Assembly (NCBI GenBank): GCA_965230625.1 | Contig: CBDDLL010000001.1 | Span: 4,464,001 to 4,528,000, forward strand | DNA length: 64,000 nucleotides | Source of the DNA: Saccharicrinis sp965230625 | Lineage (GTDB): Bacteria; Bacteroidota; Bacteroidia; Bacteroidales; Marinilabiliaceae | Reading direction: 5' to 3' | Shown here: positions 1-8,218 of the stretch, piece after piece | Numbering within the stretch: the first letter of the stretch is position 1 | How the letters are laid out: each line of letters starts with the position of its first letter | Translations under genes and position numbers: made by a program | The notes under the pieces: generated by a model | Seen by the model: only the letters and a program-made list of their open reading frames with translations | The model's database searches: none | Told to the model about the DNA's origin: nothing

Positions 1-54
1 TACGATAGATATCTTGCACTACCTGTTGGAAATGGTGCTTTTTCGTTTGGGTAA
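1..54 (+). CDS. C-terminal end of an unidentified gene (partial)
   Basis: Frame 1 is open from the window edge and stops with TAA at 52-54. The last residues read YDRYLALPVGNGAFSFG. Only 17 codons are visible, so no family can be named. It would converge on the minus-strand gene that ends at 120. Chance openness over 17 codons is quite possible, hence the low confidence. Confidence 0.3.
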   Translation, partial: YDRYLALPVGNGAFSFG

Positions 55-119
55 TATTAGTTGCATATACCATAGCTACTATTGACAATAGTTAATTAAA
101 AAGAACAACTTTCCAATTC

Positions 120-671
120 CTATTGTACAAACATTTTAAAGACCAACAAGGAAGATAGTGTAATGGTTACAATGCCTAGAATCCAAACAATAGTTTTTAA
201 AGATTTTTGTCCAGATAATATAGTATTTGACAATTCTTTCGTATTTCTTGAAAACTCTAATTCAAATATCTGTTTTATTTGCCCTCTTTCGCTCTCTATT
301 AGTTGTTTAATTTGAGAGCGACTATCATCAAGCTTAATCTTTATCGTTCCTTCCAGTTCTCTATAAAACTCCTTGTTATTTTTAAATAACAGCTCCATCT
401 TACCCTCAATCATTTGATTGATCTCAAGTTGACCTTGCATATTAGATACACCAATCTCCTTTATTTCTTTTGCTATTTTATTTTGCTGATCAATATGCTG
501 TTTGCTAATCTTCTCCAAAGTAGTATTATTAACCGAAAACTGATTTAAAATCTTATCATAAGACTGTATCAGTTCATCCATCTTTTTGTAGGCTTTCGTT
601 GTAGACTTTAGTTTTTCTACCTCTTCATCAAAAGTTTCAAGGGTATTGTTAAATTTTTGTAAGCTGCTCAT
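120..671 (-). CDS. Tail-anchored coiled-coil protein next to RecQ-like helicase
   Basis: This 183-aa protein is almost entirely charged, heptad-like helix (about residues 1-155, rich in K, E, Q, I and L). It ends in one hydrophobic segment (about 158-180, beginning TIVWILGIVTITLSS) with only a few residues after it. That predicts a C-terminally anchored inner-membrane protein with a long cytoplasmic coiled coil. There is no signal peptide and no enzymatic motif. Its ATG at 671 overlaps the end of the upstream frame (stop at 649) by 23 nt, so it is probably translationally coupled to the helicase. Small membrane-bound coiled-coil partners are common in defence operons, but that role is inference. 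I do not recognise the family. Confidence 0.7.
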   Translation of the reverse strand: MSSLQKFNNTLETFDEEVEKLKSTTKAYKKMDELIQSYDKILNQFSVNNTTLEKISKQHIDQQNKIAKEIKEIGVSNMQGQLEINQMIEGKMELLFKNNKEFYRELEGTIKIKLDDSRSQIKQLIESERGQIKQIFELEFSRNTKELSNTILSGQKSLKTIVWILGIVTITLSSLLVFKMFVQ

Positions 672-1164
672 TGAGTTTTATATTGAGTTCTTTTAATTTT
701 TCTATTTTCTGTGCAATTTTATCATTCAACAAATGCGGCAACCCATAATATTCCGATAAGTATTCTATTTTATTAGGATAGAGTTTCACAATTGAGTCAC
801 AAAAATCTAATTTTGAATTCTCATTCAAGTAGATTCCTACTTCCAGTATCTTTTCAAAGATATCATCTTGCTCTCTTCTGGAAAAATTCACTTTTATTGC
901 ATTCAACGCACTCTCAAAGCGGTTGATACCATCACTATCTTGATATTCATTAGTAAATAGACGAACCAAACCGCTTAAAAAGTTTAATCCTACATTATTA
1001 CCATAACTTTCTAAAAATCGGCTAATACTATCTCTTAGGCTACTAAACTTTTCAGTTCTTATCGTTATATCATTAATCTCAGGTAAATAAATCTGCTTTT
1101 TAATTGAATTATCAGTATTTCTTTCTGCTAATATTAATGCTTCAAACCATTTAATATAATCCAT
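649..1164 (-). CDS. Probable C-terminal segment of the RecQ-like helicase in the -1 frame
   Basis: As an isolated ORF this is a 171-aa acidic, helical protein starting at an internal ATG. The same frame is open further upstream and reads KFTETTFILQHITENP just before that ATG, up to the slippery site at 1212-1218 inside the helicase gene. The helicase's own frame ends after that point in a low-quality tail of about 25 residues. I therefore read this ORF as the natural C-terminus of the helicase. It would be reached by -1 frameshifting, or it was disconnected by a one-base indel in a run of seven A. A joined product would be about 1160 aa. A separately initiated accessory protein is the alternative. 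Confidence 0.55.
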   Translation of the reverse strand: MDYIKWFEALILAERNTDNSIKKQIYLPEINDITIRTEKFSSLRDSISRFLESYGNNVGLNFLSGLVRLFTNEYQDSDGINRFESALNAIKVNFSRREQDDIFEKILEVGIYLNENSKLDFCDSIVKLYPNKIEYLSEYYGLPHLLNDKIAQKIEKLKELNIKLNEQLTKI

Positions 1165-4130
1165 AGGGTTTTCTGTAATATGCTGCAGAATAAAAGTTGT
1201 TTCAGTAAATTTAAAAAAACTATTATCCTATTTTTAAAGCTATCACTATCCTTATAACCTCTACACCAATCCAATAATGTTTTTAATGATTGTTTTCTAT
1301 TGTAGGATATATTATTAAAAATCCAACTTAACAAATACCATATTGCTTTATCAATTAATAATGATTTGTCTACTTTATAAATTGCTAACCTAACATCTCT
1401 ATCTGGCTCATATTTATTGACATATTGACTAACATTACTAAGAATTGACTCCTCATCAAGGGTGCAAAAGTCAACCTCAAAATGATCTATGAAATTAGTT
1501 GACCAATCAGAAACAATACCTAATAAACTTAACCTATAAATCGTTTTTTGAAGTACATCTTTATTTACGCCAATCTTTTGATAAGCATCTTTCCAGAAGA
1601 TATTTTTATTCGTATTCGGTTCAAAATAATATTCAATTACACTTTTAACTACAGTGAAATCATCCTCAATATCATGCTGACCATTAATAAATAGATGAAT
1701 CTGTGTCAGCAAATCCTTACCTCCTCTTCCTGCGAGATTACTTATTGCTTTCATTTCCGAAAACGAAGTATCCTTGTTAAAAAGCCTTTGGATCTCATCT
1801 TCATTTATTGTTTCAGGAGAATAAAGCACATAACATTTTGCCTTTATGTTTTTGTACTCCTTTTTATTCTTATCCCAACGCCCAGCACGACCAGCTTCCT
1901 GGTACAGTGATTCAACAGAGCTTGGTAAGCCATAATGAATTGTATAATGGATATTTTGCTTATCTATTCCCATTCCAAAAGCCTTAGTGGCAACCAATAA
2001 CGAATACTTATTTTTCTTAAAACCAGACTGTACTCCTTCCTTATGAACTTTAAAGTCAGTAGAAGACATCAATGGTAATTTTATTCCTGTAGACCTTCCT
2101 GCTTGATCATTTTGTTTAATTTCAGGTACCTTTCCTGCAAACCACGCTACTTTATTTGGATACATTCCTTCCACAATATTAGAAACAGGATAACACCCCA
2201 GAGCTCCATTCACATTAGGGGTAAAGATAATAGCCGCTTTTTCCTCTGATTCGGTTAATCCTTCTCTATCCACTAAATCAGTCAAAATTTCTTTAAAAAC
2301 CGGCAGTTTTTTTCCAGAATCATTTTTAACAATAAATTCTAGCTCCTTACGGCTGTAGTCTAGCATGGATTTAATATTCTCATCATTCAAGCTATTTTTC
2401 TGCCTTGAGAACTCCACTTTAATGTCTTTCAATACATTTACTGAAGCAGTTGCTGTTAAACCAATAAACTTAATAACTCCTTCTCCATTATCATCTTTAG
2501 GACTTAATTTATCAATTGTTTTAGCAAGGTTCAAATATGATGTTCTAAAGTCATGTCCCCATTCTGAAAGACAGTGTACTTCGTCAATAACAGCATAGGC
2601 CATTGAAAAATTAGCAAGAATTGCTTGCATTTTATTGCGAAAGGCTGGAATTTGCAACTTCTCAGGGGAAATAAAGACAAACAGATATCGCCCTTTTTCA
2701 AAGTCTGTCTCAATTTGCCTCCTTTCATCTCCATCTAAATCACTTGTAATAAAAGCTATATTGGTTACCAGTGTTCTTTTGAGGTTTTCATCCTGATCAT
2801 ACATTAATGATTTTATTGGACATACAACAAAATTTATACTGGGCTGCAATAAACAAGGCAATTGATAGCATAGAGATTTACCACCCCCTGTTGGCAATAA
2901 TCCTATAGTATCATTCCTGTTTAACACATTAGATATAATAGGAAATTGCCCTTCCCTGAATGATGGTTTATCAAAAATATTATCAAGCAAAAACTCGAGA
3001 ATATCCTTATCATTCTCTGTAATTTGATAGTTAATTGGTTCTGTTGTACTAACTCTAAAATAATTACGCTCTTTTACTGTATCAAAATAATCAGTTCTAA
3101 CAAAAAGAATATCTGAGTTTACTTCATTCTCATCTGTATAGCGTTTAAAAAGAGAGAAATCAATATTAATAGTTTTGGTTGTTGGCTTAAAGTCTTCTTT
3201 CTTATGTACAGTTCTAACTGAATAACTTGGAATCTGTAATTTGGTTTTATTTTTTAATCGCCACAACTTCGCTAACCAAATATGAATATCTCTTATTGCC
3301 AATTCGGCAAAATCTTCAATATCTTCACTTACCAATAGATTAAATTTCCACTTCTCTCTAAATGTCAAATAGTTATAAGTAAGTAATTCAATAAGCAGTA
3401 TCTGAAATCGAATTATGGCAGTAGGTAATAATTTAGTTTTCTTTTCTTCACCTGTAATTTGTTGAGCTTCTATTTTATTAAAAGCTCGACGATAATAATC
3501 AAGTAATTTCTCGAACCTTCTTAAATGCTCAATGATTTGATTAACCTTAATAGAATAGGTTCCAGTTCTTAGCTCTTGAGTGGATATTCGCACAGTAGTA
3601 ATACCTTTACTATTTAAATAACTATCTCTTTGCGAATCTGAAACCCTATTGACATCGACCTTATGTTGCCCCCCATCAATTTCAATAACTAATTTTGCTT
3701 GTGGTAAATAAAAGTCTACTCTTTGATGTACGAAGTTTTCATTCTCCTCACCTACTAATGTATTAATCTCAATCTCAGGAATTATTAAAGATTGTATAAA
3801 ACAATACTCCTGAAATTCATTTGATACTATTTTTTCATAGAAATATAAAGCAGGATTATAATCATTGTTGGTATCTCCCTTTATTGTTTTTATCCATTTT
3901 GGAGTATCCGTATATGAAAATAAGAAACGGTCGTTAAAATTATCTAACTTCTGAATTGCACCTAACTCCCCTTGCAAAAATTTTGACATTGTAGTAGGAA
4001 ATCCACGTTGCAATATATTTTTCAAAACGCACAATACAGGAAGAAGCTCATTCTTTATTGGCGAACCAACCATATTCTGAATAACAAAATTAGGGTTTGT
4101 ATATGCGTAATTCGCTGTATATTGCTTCAT
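1134..4130 (-). CDS. RecQ-like DNA helicase with N-terminal PD-(D/E)XK nuclease
   Basis: The 998-aa frame starts with a DUF559/Vsr-like nuclease region. Residues VDFYLP (about 138-143) and VIEIDGGQH (about 148-156) give the D...ExD core. A helical linker follows to about residue 380. The superfamily 2 RecQ motor has Walker A GLLPTGGGKS (410-419), DEVH (516-519) followed by SEWGHDFR (522-529), SATKAFGMGID-type motif V and QEAGRAGR motif VI. It would unwind and probably cut DNA in the cytoplasm. Canonical recQ is about 600-730 aa and has no nuclease, so this is not the housekeeping gene. Operon order is helicase then the coiled-coil membrane protein, which resembles an anti-phage cassette (inference). 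The last 25 residues look out of frame, because the true C-terminus lies in the -1 frame from 1212 down to 649. Confidence 0.88.
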   Translation of the reverse strand: MKQYTANYAYTNPNFVIQNMVGSPIKNELLPVLCVLKNILQRGFPTTMSKFLQGELGAIQKLDNFNDRFLFSYTDTPKWIKTIKGDTNNDYNPALYFYEKIVSNEFQEYCFIQSLIIPEIEINTLVGEENENFVHQRVDFYLPQAKLVIEIDGGQHKVDVNRVSDSQRDSYLNSKGITTVRISTQELRTGTYSIKVNQIIEHLRRFEKLLDYYRRAFNKIEAQQITGEEKKTKLLPTAIIRFQILLIELLTYNYLTFREKWKFNLLVSEDIEDFAELAIRDIHIWLAKLWRLKNKTKLQIPSYSVRTVHKKEDFKPTTKTINIDFSLFKRYTDENEVNSDILFVRTDYFDTVKERNYFRVSTTEPINYQITENDKDILEFLLDNIFDKPSFREGQFPIISNVLNRNDTIGLLPTGGGKSLCYQLPCLLQPSINFVVCPIKSLMYDQDENLKRTLVTNIAFITSDLDGDERRQIETDFEKGRYLFVFISPEKLQIPAFRNKMQAILANFSMAYAVIDEVHCLSEWGHDFRTSYLNLAKTIDKLSPKDDNGEGVIKFIGLTATASVNVLKDIKVEFSRQKNSLNDENIKSMLDYSRKELEFIVKNDSGKKLPVFKEILTDLVDREGLTESEEKAAIIFTPNVNGALGCYPVSNIVEGMYPNKVAWFAGKVPEIKQNDQAGRSTGIKLPLMSSTDFKVHKEGVQSGFKKNKYSLLVATKAFGMGIDKQNIHYTIHYGLPSSVESLYQEAGRAGRWDKNKKEYKNIKAKCYVLYSPETINEDEIQRLFNKDTSFSEMKAISNLAGRGGKDLLTQIHLFINGQHDIEDDFTVVKSVIEYYFEPNTNKNIFWKDAYQKIGVNKDVLQKTIYRLSLLGIVSDWSTNFIDHFEVDFCTLDEESILSNVSQYVNKYEPDRDVRLAIYKVDKSLLIDKAIWYLLSWIFNNISYNRKQSLKTLLDWCRGYKDSDSFKNRIIVFLNLLKQLLFCSILQKTLWIILNGLKH
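1212..1218 (-). other. Slippery heptamer T_TTT_TTA in the helicase gene
   Basis: On the coding strand, codons 971-973 of the helicase read GTT TTT TTA. This places a T TTT TTA heptamer exactly in the X_XXY_YYZ phase used for -1 ribosomal frameshifting. A -1 slip moves translation into the frame that stays open to 649 and reads as good protein. The plus strand shows it as a run of seven A at 1213-1219. An eighth A (a missing base in the assembly) would restore the same frame, so sequencing or mutational indel is the competing explanation. Confidence 0.5.
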
Positions 4131-4353
4131 AAATATTAAATAAACACCTATAAAATGATGGTGTTACAAATTTGATAGCAATATAAAAATAGTTTTTTTT
4201 TTGTAGATAATAATTATTAAGCAGCAATTTGTTTTGCTTTGATCACTGAAGAAAAAATTGTTCGTTATTTTTGGTTCATTACAAGGATGGGGATTGATAT
4301 GAAAATTATTTAAAGTCCAACTGACCTTATTAAACTAATGGAAATAGAAAATA

Positions 4354-5070
4354 CTAATTAAAGTTTTTTATCCTTAGAACCTTCAGCTTTTTTGCAAAAT
4401 CCAATTTTAATTCTAATATCCCAAATGGGGTCATACCAATTACAAATTCCTCTGGATCTTCATTCCTATATGGATCCTTATATTTTACATAAAGCATAGA
4501 ATATCCTGATTCATAAACAATAACATCTCCTGTACGCATTTCTCCTTCAATTACTAACATTTGTTTAATTAATTGGCTAGAATTCGTAGCTATTGATTCA
4601 TTGAGGCCATGTTTTTTTAAAACATAAGATATCATTGACGGTGAATTAAATCCATCTTCAGGGTTCTTTCCATCCAATTTAAATCTTACATTATTATATT
4701 GAAAATTCTTAATATCACCAAAAAGCTTATTTATTACTCCCAAATCATTATTGTAAAGTAAATGCTTAATTGCATCTGGTCTTAAATTAAATTTACTTTG
4801 TTTAAAGTTATCTGCTTCGTGAAGAACACCTTCTAAATATATAACATCCTTCTTTTTAGATGCTAGCGTATCATTTAAAGATCTTATTTCTATATTCAAA
4901 CTAGCTACTTCCCTTTTCATTACATTAACCTGAGAATTTGTCCATATAAGCCATGTAGCACCAAAAGTTAAAAGTATTGCTATTGTAAAAATTGATCGGT
5001 TCTTAAATCCTCTTTCTTTTGAATTCAATTTATTAAGCAATTCTGTTATTTCTTCCTCGTTTAAAGCCAT
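4354..5070 (-). CDS. Single-pass membrane protein of unknown function
   Basis: This 238-aa protein has a short cytoplasmic N-terminus, one membrane segment (about residues 25-45, containing FTIAILLTFGATWLIW), a coiled-coil stretch (about 50-85) and a mixed alpha/beta domain of about 150 residues. No signal peptidase site or catalytic motif is visible, and I do not recognise the family. It is preceded by only 2 nt from the small membrane protein ending at 5073, so the two are probably co-transcribed and may form one membrane complex. It lies downstream of the HExxH protein at 5567-6274 in the same direction. Confidence 0.65.
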   Translation of the reverse strand: MALNEEEITELLNKLNSKERGFKNRSIFTIAILLTFGATWLIWTNSQVNVMKREVASLNIEIRSLNDTLASKKKDVIYLEGVLHEADNFKQSKFNLRPDAIKHLLYNNDLGVINKLFGDIKNFQYNNVRFKLDGKNPEDGFNSPSMISYVLKKHGLNESIATNSSQLIKQMLVIEGEMRTGDVIVYESGYSMLYVKYKDPYRNEDPEEFVIGMTPFGILELKLDFAKKLKVLRIKNFN

Positions 5071-5072
5071 CC

Positions 5073-5408
5073 TTATAGTTTTTCTAAAATCTGTCTTAAA
5101 ATATCATTTATAGTTTCAGTTCCTAATAGATTTCCCTTAAGGAACTCTAAGTTGATTATTCTTTCTTTCTTTTTGAATATTTCTCCTTTTAAATACAAAG
5201 GCACTAACATGTTAATTAGACCAAACCCATTTCGTGCGTATACATTAGATAATCCATCCGGCACCCAACCTAAAAAAGGAATTACAATAAGAGATATACC
5301 GACGAACATCAAAACTAATGACATCCATTTGAAGGCTGTAATGGTTTCTCTTATATTTCTAATTCTTTTATCTATGAATTCTTTTGGTTCCACTATATTA
5401 AATAACAA
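5073..5408 (-). CDS. Small two-helix membrane protein
   Basis: This 111-aa protein has two hydrophobic segments, about residues 27-47 (WMSLVLMFVGISLIVIPFLG) and about 60-75 (less hydrophobic, FGLINMLVPLYL). A charged C-terminal helix follows. It precedes the 238-aa membrane protein with a 2-nt gap, which suggests coupled translation. No family is recognised. The plus-strand ORF overlapping it (5152-5412) is its antisense shadow. Confidence 0.6.
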   Translation of the reverse strand: MLFNIVEPKEFIDKRIRNIRETITAFKWMSLVLMFVGISLIVIPFLGWVPDGLSNVYARNGFGLINMLVPLYLKGEIFKKKERIINLEFLKGNLLGTETINDILRQILEKL

Positions 5409-5566
5409 TTAGTAAAGAATAGTATCTAGCTATCCTCTTTAAAATACCAAATTATTAATCTCCTTCTCAAAATAATGAGGTATTAGTATATTTCTCAATT
5501 GGGATAAGCAGAGGATAAAATACTAAATTCAAAATAAAATTCTTAACGAGCAGATTTGGTAATATC

Positions 5567-6274
5567 TTATACAAACGAATCAATTGAATTCCTTTTTGTC
5601 GTGTAAACTTCTTCCCAAACTTCTGTCTCTTCAAAATAATCCCGATCAATTAATTTTACTTCCTTCACTCTTGTAAACTGAATTTCTCTTAAATTATTTA
5701 TTAAATCTGCAAGTTGTACCTCACTTGTAAGTCTCTCAATAATTTTATGTCCCAATAAAGAAATAACATCAATAGTAACTGGCAATACATGTTCTGCATT
5801 ATCTTTAAAACCTGTCATCAATTCCGTTGTAAACTTTTCTTCATCCCAATGAGAAAGCTTAGTGCCAGGTCCATAATCTGTTTCAACAACCATTTTCTTT
5901 AAATCAGGAAGAATATCAATATATTGAGAATAAAATCGACCAGATCTTGGATCAAACAATTCCATCCATTTCTCCCATCCAAATCCTAATGTATGTCCAA
6001 TCTCATGGATAATAGTTCCTACTATCTCATCCTCAGTATATCTATTAAGAAATTCAGTATTAAATTCTATTCTTCCATAAATTACTTTATTTTGCTTAAA
6101 TGGCTCATATGCTCTTGCTATAACATTTCCTAAACTTGTGAATATGCCTAACCGAATTACGATTGAAGAATTAGGTATAACAAATTTATTCCAAAATGCA
6201 CATGCTAATTTCGCTGCACTTTTTAATTTTCTGTTTCTATCTGCAACAATTTTATACGTAATTAGATTTTCCAT
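5567..6274 (-). CDS. Leishmanolysin-like (M8-type) zinc metalloprotein, no signal peptide
   Basis: This 235-aa protein has the zinc-binding motif HEIGHTLGFGW (H90, E91, H94). Downstream is KLSHWDEEKFTTELMTGF with H142. This is the layout of peptidase family M8, where the third histidine ligand lies far from the HExxH helix and is followed by W and a conserved ELMTG turn. Family members are normally exported, but here there is no signal peptide or membrane segment. The protein may therefore act in the cytoplasm or leave by another route. It has a strong Shine-Dalgarno (6280-6286), rare for this phylum. It is separated from the two small membrane proteins downstream by about 160 nt. Peptidase activity is likely but untested, and the substrate is unknown. 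Confidence 0.75.
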   Translation of the reverse strand: MENLITYKIVADRNRKLKSAAKLACAFWNKFVIPNSSIVIRLGIFTSLGNVIARAYEPFKQNKVIYGRIEFNTEFLNRYTEDEIVGTIIHEIGHTLGFGWEKWMELFDPRSGRFYSQYIDILPDLKKMVVETDYGPGTKLSHWDEEKFTTELMTGFKDNAEHVLPVTIDVISLLGHKIIERLTSEVQLADLINNLREIQFTRVKEVKLIDRDYFEETEVWEEVYTTKRNSIDSFV

Positions 6275-6279
6275 AATTA

Positions 6280-6286
6280 CCTCCTT
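6280..6286 (-). promoter_or_regulatory. Strong Shine-Dalgarno AAGGAGG
   Basis: On the coding strand AAGGAGG sits five nucleotides before the ATG at 6274. Genes of this phylum generally lack such sites, as do most other starts in the window. It fixes the start codon of the metalloprotein and may point to acquisition from another lineage. Confidence 0.7.
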
Positions 6287-6719
6287 GTTTTAAATTTAAT
6301 ATTCCTTAGTAAATACTAAATTGGAATTGGTTACTTATACTTTAATTAAAACTTCTATAATATTTAGTTAACAAGATTTATGTAATTCAGTTTCACGTTT
6401 AAACTAGCATACACAGATTTATTATTTAAGTTTGAGCATAGAATTTTATCTAATCTCATTAATCCTAATTTAATAGTCATAAATAAACATTACTGTTTTT
6501 TATATCCACTCATTACTCTATATCTAAACAATAAAAAATTGTATAAAATGTAATAGCGTTTTGATTTTTTGTCAAGAGTCTATTTAGATTTAATTAATTT
6601 ATTTTTTAGTAATATTGGTTCTGATCAATTAAAGCCTTTTATAAAGAGTAATTTTTAAAAATCATTTATTTACTATATATAATAGTTTGGACAATGTAAT
6701 TTGTAGTAAATTAAATATA

Positions 6720-6839
6720 AATGTGCACCCATCCCAAGCATACTTTTCCTACACGACATTTAACTAGTAAAGTTCCATCCTCTGTTATCGATAACCATTC
6801 CGAATCAAAACTACGACCTTATAAGATTTCGGTTTGATA
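6720..6839 (-). pseudogene. Short decayed coding fragment
   Basis: On the minus strand one frame reads GRSFDSEWLSITEDG followed by TLLVKCRVGK, preceded by YQTEIL and an in-frame TAA. The texture (charged/hydrophobic alternation, no rare runs) is protein-like. It faintly resembles the N-terminal strand region of DUF1353-type proteins, but there is no start and the frame is broken. It is most likely the relic of a small gene, and the family suggestion is weak. Confidence 0.25.
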
Positions 6840-6910
6840 ACAAAAATCTATTTGGTGGATGAACTTCTACACTTCATGTTTTCCTTTTTAAACCAATCTT
6901 CAATTTTACT

Positions 6911-8218
6911 TCATCGAATTATTATTTGCTGTACGTTTATTTCATTCCTAATAACAGGACCTTGAATTGAAGGATCAAATTCAGAGTTATAGGTTTCCAA
7001 AGTGTCTTGCATAATTATTTTCTCGCCATAAAGGTAGTAACGAGCAGCATTTAGATCAGTAAAGATAACCTTACCATCTTTATTAGTTATCCCAAAATCA
7101 ATTGCCGCAGTTTCGTTAGCCCTGTACTTCTCCAGATAGTCATAATTATTATACAGATATACTTTTACATTCTCTATTCCATTTTCTAATGAGTCAACGA
7201 CTTGTGCAATTAATACTGTGTTTGGATCAATGGTCAAGGTGTAATTCTTTTCATTTAGCACATCAAAATTATCCATATACAATGTATCTATAACAGAATG
7301 TAATAACCCATAATCGTCCTCAAAACTGAAAGATTGTATATAATTCTGATTTCCTAATGGCCCGAACATATAATTGGGGGCTGGTAAAGTAGATTCTCCA
7401 TTGTTTGGTAATTGTGAGTAGCTATTAAAAGTTCTTATCTTAGACGTTTTCAAATTAAATGCATCACATAATTGACCTGTTAAGATGTCCATATATTGAA
7501 TATGCCCTTTAACAAATCGCTTTTCATTACTAAGATCTAAAACATAATCCCTCTCTCCACTTTTTACTGATTCTCCCAAACTCACTGTATCACTTAACTC
7601 ATGCAATAAGCCATAGGAATCTGTATATCGAAAAGTCAGAAGATAGTTTCCTGGCACCAATGGACCAAACATATACTCAGGGGCAGATAAAATAGATGCC
7701 CCATCATTAGGTAAGTTTACAAATGAATCAATTGCTTTAATCTCTGATATATCCAAACTTGCTACACCAGCGATATCATTGGTAAAAATGTCCTTAAATC
7801 GTATGCGCCCCCATATAAATTGTGTACTAAACGAGGGGGTTAACAACAAATCTTTAATTATTAAATCGCTTTTCAATGCTATATGTACAGTATCATTTAC
7901 TACATAAACTATATCATTCTCAACATCTTCAAATTCTCCTTTTAACAAATAATCTCCTAGGTCTAACGGACCAAATTGAAACTTCGATCCCATTATAATC
8001 TGTGGCATTCCTGAAGACAAAGCAGTATTAGCACTTAATGATTCAATATAAATTTCTATTGAATCATTTGTTTGCATAGCACCTTCAAAAACATTATAAA
8101 AAGTACATTTACCTTTAATAATCGCTTGCGATGTTTTTCCTAAAGTCTCTTTGTCATCGCATGAGCTATAAAAAAATAGCACTCCAACAAAAATTACTAA
8201 CATCCATTCTTTTTTCAT
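6911..8218 (-). CDS. Repeat-containing surface lipoprotein
   Basis: This 435-aa protein has a lipoprotein signal peptide with lipobox YSSC (C20). DDKE follows the cysteine, as in Bacteroidota lipoproteins exported to the cell surface. Three related beta-rich repeats of about 100 residues follow (roughly 33-125, 130-230 and 236-330). Each contains a FGPL..(D/G)NY-type turn (FQFGPLDLGDYLL, YMFGPLVPGNYLL, YMFGPLGNQNYIQ). The last about 90 residues (VLIAQVVDSLENGIENVKVY) resemble a carboxypeptidase-regulatory-like beta-sandwich. The start codon overlaps the stop of the 783-aa gene by one base (TAATG), so the two are translationally coupled. The function is unknown; a surface binding or scaffold role is inferred. 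Confidence 0.75.
   Translation of the reverse strand: MKKEWMLVIFVGVLFFYSSCDDKETLGKTSQAIIKGKCTFYNVFEGAMQTNDSIEIYIESLSANTALSSGMPQIIMGSKFQFGPLDLGDYLLKGEFEDVENDIVYVVNDTVHIALKSDLIIKDLLLTPSFSTQFIWGRIRFKDIFTNDIAGVASLDISEIKAIDSFVNLPNDGASILSAPEYMFGPLVPGNYLLTFRYTDSYGLLHELSDTVSLGESVKSGERDYVLDLSNEKRFVKGHIQYMDILTGQLCDAFNLKTSKIRTFNSYSQLPNNGESTLPAPNYMFGPLGNQNYIQSFSFEDDYGLLHSVIDTLYMDNFDVLNEKNYTLTIDPNTVLIAQVVDSLENGIENVKVYLYNNYDYLEKYRANETAAIDFGITNKDGKVIFTDLNAARYYLYGEKIIMQDTLETYNSEFDPSIQGPVIRNEINVQQIIIR

Larger units (their letters stand above)
6275..6910. other. Gene-free AT-rich stretch
   Basis: These 636 nt hold no convincing intact gene. The part next to 6274 carries the ribosome binding site and presumably the promoter of the metalloprotein gene. 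The part next to 6911 holds a degenerate coding fragment (6720-6839). I see no strong hairpin or tandem repeat in the rest. Confidence 0.6.

Noticed and set aside
1134..4130. Naming the helicase recQ
   Set aside because: The N-terminal nuclease, the long insertion and the operon context show it is not the housekeeping RecQ.
5467..5649. 60-codon minus-strand ORF overlapping the metalloprotein 3' end
   Set aside because: It lies largely within another frame of the HExxH gene and has no independent evidence.
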